A stretch of 64,000 bases of DNA, taken from positions 131,626,001 to 131,690,000 of the forward strand of contig JBITNC010000001.1 in assembly GCA_050084985.1 (NCBI GenBank), in the 5' to 3' direction. The notes beneath the pieces were generated by a model. The model was given only the letters and a program-made list of their open reading frames with translations, was not told the DNA's origin and searched no databases. The stretch's first letter is position 1. Each line of letters starts with the position of its first letter. Below, piece by piece: positions 56,111 to 64,000 of this stretch. The position numbers were made by a program, and so were the translations under genes. Source of the stretch: Nageia nagi. Lineage: Eukaryota > Pinophyta.

Positions 56111-57967
56111 AAATGTAGTTGCTGAATAATGAATTATGGTAATACAAAACACTATTATGATATGAAATATCAAATTAGGTATTATAAAGATAAATATAGA
56201 AATATATGCATTTATTAGACAAGATTGAATACTCTTTCCATCGTCTATCTAAGATGCTTCACATGGAATGGAGTTGCCTTTCAGGTTTGAAGCTCTATGA
56301 ATCAAATAATCATAACATGCATTCCTTACAATCATCATTAATGCCTTTATACCTAATGAGAATAAAGCTAAAATTAAGTAATATAATGTTAAATAGAATA
56401 GAATATAATAGATCCTAATACAGGTGGTGTTACAAAATACCATTGTTATTCAGATGATGGAATAATCATTAGTCGATCTATCTAATATCTGATTATCTGA
56501 TAGGGAATCCTTTTCTCTTAATATTATTTTATATTTAAGCATATTTATTCTTAATATATACATGAATTACATAGCTTGTAGTGATTTTCTTAATATTTAG
56601 CACCAATTACATTGATTGTGATGTTTCTTTTGACCCTTTCAATATATTTTACACTTTTATATCTTTGTTAAATAAAATATAATTTTATATAAAATAGAAA
56701 TCATATTTATGTGGTTACATAGGTGAAATTACTCACCTAATGACATCTTTCTTCCCTAAATGTACCTAGATTCAATACCACTTGGTACCATACTAATCAC
56801 ATGAAGAGCCTAATTTTGAATTAAACTAGTGAGTTGCACTTTAATAGATCAATATCTAACTATTAATAAGTCTAGGCATGAAGAAAAAATTTCACACATT
56901 AAATTGTTTTACTATATGAACTCTAAATGTAGGTCATTCTATATTATTTATACCCACATCAAAGCATAAAAACTAATTTTCCTAATTTGAATTACAAATT
57001 CCTAAGATCTTGTCAAACAAACTATTAATTAATTAATAAATTTAATTTATTTATTTATTAATTTCCATATTAAATCATTTTAATATTAATTTAAATAATC
57101 TCCATAATGAGAACAACATCACACATGAAGGTAATAATATTAAATTCCATTCATTATAGGAAATAATAAATTCTATCTTCTATTGATATTCTCCTAGTAT
57201 TACAATAATATTTAACTATATAAACTAACAAGATAATATCTCATTATTCCAAAATATTTCATCTTTGTAAAGTAAACCTTAATAATCCAATTCATCCATT
57301 TCCAATCTTATGGAAGTTGGGAACTTCTACTAGTAATTTTCACTTTTGAATTTTCTTATGCTTCACTGCAATGTTGGTTGCACATCTTATAATTTCTACA
57401 AGATAGGATTCTCCAAACATTTGACCTCCATCTCTTTCTTTTGGATCATTTCTCAAATAGCTACCCTTGCCTCATATTGATATTCCCTCCTTAATGTCAT
57501 GCTCTATTGATGTGGTAGTTGCATTGATTGTGAATTAATGATTTTAGTTGGAAGCTATTTATATATTTTTATAATGTTGGAAATAAGGATAAAAAAAGTT
57601 CCAACCTTTAACTTCAATTGTTGTATTCTCCAAATAATTGGTCACTTGTTTCCAAAATGATGTGTGTAATATATAAAAAATCTCTATGTTTGATTTCATT
57701 ATCTTCTTCTCTAATTTGAATTTCACACCTTTCTTATTAAATGAAATTAATGGACATAGAATATGGGACTTATCCCTTTATAAGATACATATTCCAAATC
57801 ATAGTAAAGGGATGAAGATAGAAAATATGAAATATTTGACTCTTACATTATCAAGAAAAAACTACAATTCACATGTTGCATATTTTTTGTAGGCTACAAA
57901 TAGTGAGTAGAGAAGATATGACTTCCATTTTGGATAGGCTTTGTATATCCATTGATTATGTATCATG
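56111..57967. other. Probable 5' LTR of third element, then non-coding
   Basis: On the plus strand the LTR would begin TGCTGAATAATG at 56120 and its far end is not defined. No matching copy was found near 49-51 kb, as expected if the 3' end was lost with the truncation. The remainder is A+T-rich. The 5' LTR of the downstream chromovirus should end near 57965 but could not be delimited. Confidence 0.4.
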
Positions 57968-57980
57968 TGGTATTAGAGCT
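57968..57980 (+). other. Initiator-Met tRNA primer binding site
   Basis: TGGTATTAGAGCT differs at one base from TGGTATCAGAGCT, the complement of the initiator methionine tRNA 3' end. The upstream ATCA at 57962-57965 could be an LTR end. It precedes the chromovirus gag by about 340 bp. Confidence 0.7.
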
Positions 57981-58309
57981 TGTGTGCATAAAATTTGGGG
58001 CCAAAATTTTATGAATTTAAGGTCACTACCTATGTGCTTTTTGGTGTCTAAGAGGAGATCTCAAAGACCAGAGTTGATTCCAAAGGATCCTAAGATTGGT
58101 TGAAGGTGTAGAGTGATAGAAATGGATAATGCAAAGGAGCAATTCTACTATTCATACCATGTATACTATTCATACCATGTGGGATTCCAATTTTGAAAGG
58201 AGATTTTCAAAAATGAAGAATCATTTGGCTCATTTGGCTTAGTTGTTGGCTATTGGAGCAAATGTAAATATCAATTAGAGACATCAAGATCTAGTTGTAA
58301 GGCTTGATT

Positions 58310-59090
58310 CATAATATTCATCAAATCAAGTTCCATTCAAGGTGAAGGCCAAAGTGGACATTCCTAGTTTTGGAGGAGAGGTTAATGTAGAAAAGTTGAA
58401 CAATTGGTTGAAACAATTGGAGGCTTATTTTTAAATTCATGGTTTTGTAAATAATGTTGATAAAATCTCTTTTTCTAGATTAAATATGAGTGGACATGCT
58501 TTATTTTGGTGGTAAATCCATGTAGAAACTCTTAATCAAGAACAATTATAAAAACTATCTTCTTGGAATGAATTTAAGGAGTTGTTAAGAGATCAATTTT
58601 CTCCATTAGGATGTCATAATAAATAATTGATGAAATGGAAATTCTTTAGACTACAAAGAGGGAAAAATGTTCAATAATACACTATATAATTTAGAAAACA
58701 TGCTATTTTTCTTGGGGTTTCAATAAATGATCCTCAAACTTTAATAAAGTACATTGGAGGTTTATATAGTCATTTGCAAAAGACTATGATGTTGTTTAAT
58801 CCTACTAATCTTGATCAAGTGTGTCTACAAGAAAAATACTTAGAGGATGGTAAAGCAAGGATACAATATAATGAATCCAATAAGGCTTCTAATTCAAGGG
58901 GAGGATAAGAGAAAAATAAATCTCAAAATAAAGGAAAAGGTAAGCAAGAAACTAAGATCAGTAATATTTCAAAGAAAGAATGTAATAGTAGGCATTGTAG
59001 TCATTGTGATAAAGATGGTCATGTTGAAGATAAATGTTGGAAATTACATATGAAATTATGTCCATATAAGTATAATAATTAAGGAGAAAA
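58310..59090 (+). pseudogene. Chromovirus-type gag with CCHC knuckle
   Basis: VPFKVKAKVDIPSFGGEVNV, KLNNWLKQLEAYF, DKISFSRLNMSGHALFWW, SWNEFKELLRDQFSPLG, MKWKFFRLQRGKNVQ and YIGGLYSHLQKTMMLFNP: a Retrotrans_gag domain of the chromovirus type. After a Lys/Ser-rich linker comes CSHCDKDGHVEDKCWKLH, an intact CCHC knuckle at about 58998-59050. Stops near 58432, 58515, 58550, 58625 and 58676. The gag sequence type differs from the Tat-like gags elsewhere in the window. Confidence 0.88.
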
Positions 59091-59199
59091 CTAATTATAT
59101 GGTTCTTAGATGTGAAGATGTTGAGGGAAGTTCAAATTTTGATGAGAGAATAAATTGTTCAGCCATTCAAAAGGTTGAAGAACCTTAAGACATTGAAGA

Positions 59200-59870
59200 G
59201 TAAAGCATTCAATTTTTTCACCTCAAAATCCAAATTAATAAAACCAAAGTAGATTGCATTATTTATCTAGGATCTTAAGAAAATTTGATTTTAGATACTA
59301 TGGTAAGTAATTTGGGATTGAAAACTTTCACCATCCAAATCCATATCCTTTGGGTTCTGTGCATCACAATGCTACTTTACAAGTCACTAAACAATGTAAG
59401 TTGAAATTTGTTATTTGTACAAAGTATAATGATTAAGTTGTGGTTGATGTTTTTGTTTTAGATATTTATGGCATTATTCTTGATAACCCTTATATGTGGG
59501 ATAGATATGTAATCTATTACATAAGATTGAATGAATTGCATTTGGTGAAAGATGGAAAGGTTTTTCTAACTAGTGCACATAAAAGAAAAAAAAAGCTACC
59601 TTTGGTCACTACCAATTAGGTAAAACATCTTGTGAATGCTTCTAAAAAGTTTATTTAGATCATGGTGAAAACAAGAGCATCGAGTGAAGTGAATATCATG
59701 TTATTAATGATGTGCAATACTAAATGTAGGCTATTAGTAGTGTGCAAAAGAGAAGAACATATGCAAGATTTGGTTTAGGAGTTTACTGACATATTTGTAG
59801 AGATATAAGGATTACCTCCTATGTGGGATATATAAGATGATACTCAATTGTTACCTTATGCTTCATTTCC
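59200..59870 (+). pseudogene. Chromovirus protease region remnant
   Basis: KVDCIIYLGS near 59249 stands where the family has Asp-Ser/Thr-Gly-Ala; the site is lost. VSNLGLKTFHHPNPYPLG, CKLKFVICTKYND and VVVDVFVLDIYGIILDNPYM follow, the last matching the closing LLG-PWL region. Then a linker to RT with EFTDIFVEI and GLPP-WDI. Confidence 0.75.
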
Positions 59871-60480
59871 CAAAATAGCTTTGTATCGATAATTAGTTTG
59901 GGAGTAGGAGGAGATAAGGAGGTAGATTCAGTAGTTGGTTGATCAAGGTGTGATTAGACCAAGTACATCTCCATGTGGATTACATATTTTTTTGGTTCCA
60001 AAGAAGAATAAAACTTTAAGAATATGTATTTACTATAGAGCATTTAACAAAATTACCATAAAAAATTGCTATCCTTTACCTCAAATATATGATATTTTGG
60101 ATAAGTTGCAAGGGGTAAGAATCTTCACTAAAGTGGACTTGAGGAGTGGATATCACCAAGTTCAAAAAAAAGGAGGATGATATTTGAAAGATTGCTTTCA
60201 AGATAAGAAAAGTCCTATTTGAGTGGCTCATTTTTCCATTTGGTTTGTGCAATTTACTAGCCACATATGTGAGGGTAATGAATGATATGCTTCATCCATT
60301 TATTGATTCTTTTTTGTTGTATACTTGGATGATATTCTTGTGTATAGTTCTACTTGGGAAGAACATATTGTACATATTAGATAAGTTTTTCAAGATTTGT
60401 ATAGGGAGAAGTTATTGTTGAAACATTGAAAATGTGAGTTTGATAAAGAGTCTTTGGTGTATTTATTCCTTTTCTATCTA
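59871..60480 (+). pseudogene. Chromovirus reverse transcriptase remnant, truncated
   Basis: LVDQGVIRPSTSPCGLHIFL, VPKKNKTLRICIYYRAFNKI, TIKNCYPLPQIYDILDKLQG, VRIFTKVDLRSGYHQVQ (catalytic Asp kept) at 59935-60180. Then HFSIWFVQFTSH in place of the PFGL-NAP-TF block. The catalytic VYLDDILVYS is intact near 60317-60350, followed by EEHIVHIR-stop-VFQDLYREKL. It fades near 60480: the thumb and RNase H are mostly missing, as integrase starts by 60650. Confidence 0.88.
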
Positions 60481-60639
60481 ATTCATTTTTAGAGGCATAT
60501 GTGTAGGATCCTAACTTTAGAGGGGTGTATGACTAGTTGTCGTCATCTAGGTCCAAATATGAGGGTTTGGATGATTTTAATTTGCAAAATGGACTTCTTT
60601 ATAATTTTAATGCATTATGTGTACTTGTAGGTGAAAATA

Positions 60640-61318
60640 TTGTACTAATTAGAGAAGCACATACTTCAAAGATTGCATGACATTTTGGGGTTAGAAAGAC
60701 ATTGTAAAATTTACAAAGGAATGTATATTGGCCAAAGATGCAAGTTCAAGTTGCCAAGTATATAAGGGGGTGTTCTTTGTGTTGCAATAGCAAGCCAAGT
60801 AATAGGAAATTATGTTTGTATCAGCTATTTCTAGTACCTTCATGTCCTTTGGAGAGTATCTTAGTGGATTTTGTGGTAGGATTGCCTATGACTAAGAAGG
60901 GTCATGACTATTTATTTGTTTTTTTGGATATATTTATTAAGATGTGTATTTTGATTCCATATAAAAATACTAAAATAGAACAAGATGCTACAAATTTATT
61001 CTTTTTTGATGTTTGGTTCATTTTGGACTGGCTAATTCCATTTTTTTAGATAGAGATGGTAGATTTTTGAAAATGTTTTGGACATGTTTATGGGAAAAGA
61101 TGGATACAAGGTTGAAGAGGAGTACTTCCTTTCATTCTCAAATGGATGGAAAAACCAAGGTGGTGAATAATAAAGTTATTGAACTCTTGAAGGGTTATTA
61201 TGTCAAGCATCCTAAGTCTTGGGATGAACATCTTGAATATATCCAATATCCATACAATATGGCAATTCATTCTTCCATTAATAAGAGTCCTTTTGAGACT
61301 TATTTAGGTAAATTTTGA
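60640..61318 (+). pseudogene. Chromovirus integrase remnant
   Basis: HHCC region: REAHTSKIA-stop-HFGVRKTL, VYWPKMQVQVAKYIRGCSLC, with both His and both Cys kept. Core: PLESILVDFVVGLPMTKKGH (first Asp), LDRDGRFLKMFW-type (second Asp, after a stop and frameshift near 61050), then SFHSQMDGKTKVVNNKVIEL, where the usual Gln-Thr-Glu-Arg has become Lys-Thr-Lys-Val, so the catalytic Glu is lost. The end reads WDEHLEYIQYPYNMAIHSS and SPFETYLGKF. Confidence 0.9.
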
Positions 61319-61975
61319 GACTTGCTTTGGTTATTTACCACTTTCTTCTTTTGATTATGTGTTTTGATAGCAAAAGAATGAAGAAGATTCACTTGAGAAA
61401 GAGGAAAAGTAGGCTGAAATATTTGTTGAAAAGATTAGGGAAATTCATTTGAAAGTCCATAAAAAACTTAAGATAAGCTAAGCCAAGTATAGGATGAGAC
61501 ATGAAAAATATAGAGTTCACCACAAGTTTCATGTGGGAGATCATGTTTGGTTGCATCTTAGTAAGGATAAGTTGCAAGGACTAGCCAAGAAATTGAAACC
61601 TTTAAGGTATGGATCATTTGAGATTATGGAGCAAGTAAGTGAGAATGCTCTTAGATTGAATCTACTAGCATATATGAACATTTATTCAGTTGTGAATTTG
61701 AAAATGTATAAGCCATCTATGTTGACTCAAGATAAAGCAAGTTTAGATAAAATTTTACCATCTCTTGATGACTTAGATATTAATACTATGGATAAACTCA
61801 AGAAGGATTCCATATTATAAATTAAGATTCATGCTACAAGGAGAGGTGAGATAGAGATATGGTTGGTTGGATTTAAAGGAAAGAATTAAAATAAAGCCAA
61901 GTGGATGGAAAATTCCATAATTGGGAAGTTGTATCCTCATCTAAGAATTTATGGGACCAAATACCTTCTCCTTAG
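61319..61975 (+). pseudogene. Chromovirus integrase tail with chromodomain-like end
   Basis: The GPY/F-type region is clean at 61494-61820: KYRVHHKFHVGDHVWLHLSK, LQGLAKKLKPLRYGSFEIME, ALRLNLLAYMNIYSVVNLKM. It ends with KIHATRRGEIEIWLVGFKGK and KAKWMENSIIGKLYPHL near 61815-61935, which resembles the FLVKWKG..-ATWE core of a chromodomain. Chromodomains steer integration of chromoviruses to marked chromatin. The aromatic cage cannot be judged after this much decay. Confidence 0.8.
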
Positions 61976-64000
61976 GGAGGTGTGATCCAAATTGTATTAT
62001 GTCAAGTTATTATTTGTAGGAGTAGTACTCATTATATAGGTATTTGTGCTTTGAGATAGACCAAAGATTGAAATATGGAGTTATTAGTGTATATAACTGT
62101 ACCAACAAGAATGTGCTATACTATATTCAAGAAGTTAATGATGTACACCTTGATGAGTCAGTAGGGGAAATTGAAGGGACATCAACATTTTGGGTAGCTA
62201 GGTGATTCAGTGTCTTCAACCACCATCTTAGAGATGGTTCCAAAATTAACTAAGGGTGCAATACTTTTTTATTCCATAATGGGTATTTTAGAGAGTTTTA
62301 AGATTTTGGGATTGTAAGAATTTAAAGGAAAACCAAAAGTCATTCTAGAGTTTTTGTAGTTCTAAAATTATTCTTCTTGTTGTAGGAGATTGTATTTTCA
62401 TTATGTTGATGGCATTTCTATATGCATGTAATATTGTAATGTCCATATAAAATGAGAAGAGTAGACTCTAATTCCATATTGTATTAGCCCATATTGGATG
62501 AACTAGGGTAAATCATTGTGTTGATCTTGTTGTATGTTGAGATTGCTATTTTGTAATATTTACATTGTGCAATTTTTGAATTTATATGCTATTTGGATGA
62601 TTTCATAATGGTGAATATTTTTTGTTTGAATATATAAGTAAGGATCTAAGTATGCTATAAGAATCTAGTGATTAAAGATCAGTTAAAGTATGAAGAGTTT
62701 TATTTTGTACCATAGAAACCTTTCTAGAGGCCCACTCAAGGAAACAATATAAGTAAAATACATTATTGAGTGATGATGTTAGCAAAGAGATCAAATGAAG
62801 TACCCAAGAGGAGAAGAGCTCCAAATATACTAAGTGTCAAGGTACCATGGAAGTTGAGGTCAACATTAGATAGGAAATATCTTAATAGGTGTTAACATTA
62901 GACCCCAAAAATAGTCTAATTCTAGGTCAATGAGTCTACTGATATCATCAAAAGAAAATAAAGGTCTCGATAATTAAAATATTGAAGAGACTTAAGGCAT
63001 TATAAAGTGATGTCATATAGGTAAAATGACTTGATTTTACAAGTGCTAAGGGATAAATAAAGGTGATATTAGGAATAGCAAGTTTGGGTTCCTGTAAAGG
63101 TTATAAGCATGTACAACCCTAGAGGAATAGTTAACCAAAGAGGTGGTGTTAGCAAGTCCAAGAAAGTATAATTTAAATTAACTCCAAAGGGTCTAAAGCA
63201 TATGACATCAATAATATTGATCCTATGTACTAGTAATATATGTAATATTAACAAGTATAGAGTATGAAAGCCTAGAGAACCTAAAGAATGATATTGATCT
63301 TAAGTATAGGTAAGATTTACTTTTGCACTAATTCTAGGCCCAAGAGATAGATAACATCAACATCATAGTGTTAAATCCCAAAGGATTTTGGAGCTTAGGT
63401 ATGAAAAAATAAGGCATGCATGAGCTCAAATGGCTAGTAAAATAAATAAGCAACTTTTACAAAGCCCAAATAGCCAACCTAGAGTCAATTTCAGAGAGAT
63501 AGTTACAACACTCTAAAATGTAACTCATAGAAGAGGTAGAAGAATATAGTCCATGGCTAGACATACAGAGTTCCAGAAGTCTAGTAAACTCACTTAATTA
63601 AGTTTACAAGGTGATTTTATATGCAATATAAGTTTATGGTTTCTTAGGTAGTTTGAAGAGCTAAGCAACCATAAAGTACTATCAAACTAAGAAAATCCAT
63701 GCATGTTGCATGAAAGGAATACTACAATATTCCAAAAAACCCTCTAAGTTAATATTATTTTTCTTTAAATGTAATCAAATGATGGTTGATAGTAGTAGTT
63801 AAGTGTGAGTTTGCTTTCCAATATATTTGATATATTTATACCTATAAATATAAGGTATTTTGATGTAATAAAGGTTAGATATTTAAGTTTTTTCCCTCTA
63901 GATGTTACTAAAGTTACTTAAAGAATACATGTATGATATGTTTTACCTTTTCTCAATTTTTTATTCATATATATGCTTAAATTATTATGTATACTTATAT
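61976..64000. other. Possible 3' LTR of chromovirus, then non-coding
   Basis: CTTAGGGAGGTG at about 61972-61983 is a plausible polypurine tract followed by TGATCC, but no second LTR copy was found. From 62700 on, degenerate pieces like GGTGTTAGCAA and AGGTGATATTAGGA recur loosely. No gene recognised; the open frame at 63069-63254 has no motif. Confidence 0.35.

Noticed and set aside
61013-61060. Two overlapping integrase frames as a programmed frameshift
   Set aside because: A stop and frame change inside the catalytic core of an element with many other breaks is better explained as decay.

Overview
This is nuclear DNA from a plant with a large, repeat-dominated genome. There are no prokaryotic gene signatures, and I found no rRNA, tRNA or intact host gene. 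The sequence is A+T-rich and visibly short of CpG. Almost every recognisable coding stretch belongs to a decayed transposable element: Ty3/gypsy elements with a second, archaeal-type RNase H (Tat-like), one chromovirus-type Ty3/gypsy element, one Ty1/copia element, one hAT-like DNA transposon and two plant mobile domain (PMD) genes. A conifer, cycad or similar genome would fit, but the species cannot be read from the sequence.

Layout. 0-9 kb: plus-strand Tat-like material. It comprises a gag fragment, two copies of a roughly 1.4-1.65 kb direct repeat (probable LTRs, the first carrying an expanded 40-bp tandem array) and a nearly complete pol (RT, RNase H, aRNase H, integrase). 9-12.5 kb: a minus-strand Tat-like integrase/aRNase H remnant, split by an insertion of about 1.9 kb that holds a 58-bp tandem array. 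13-18 kb: a 21-bp minisatellite, a hAT-like transposase and an unrecognised, apparently spliced minus-strand coding remnant. 18.2-19.1 kb: plus-strand gag. 20-25.4 kb: minus-strand copia element with all domains, all damaged. 28.2-29.8 kb: minus-strand PMD pseudogene.

31.2-49.0 kb: the centrepiece, one LTR retrotransposon of about 17.8 kb on the minus strand. Its LTRs (892 and 867 bp) begin TG and end CA, and are flanked by ACAGG/ATAGG, a possible 5-bp target duplication. In its own reading direction it has 5' LTR, primer site, a very large gag with a glutamine-rich N-terminal region, protease, RT/RNase H, aRNase H, integrase, an extra unrecognised sense ORF, then a PMD gene in antisense with its own apparent phase-0 intron, a purine tract and the 3' LTR.

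51.5-56.1 kb: another minus-strand Tat-like element, truncated in its aRNase H. 58-62 kb: plus-strand chromovirus with an initiator-Met primer site and a decayed chromodomain-like tail.

None of these genes looks functional. In-frame stops fall largely where the families have Gln, Trp or Arg, and several catalytic acidic residues have become Asn or Lys. That is the pattern expected from long-term C-to-T decay of methylated, silenced repeats. Domain calls rest on motif recognition by eye. Coordinates of pseudogenes and LTR edges are approximate unless stated.
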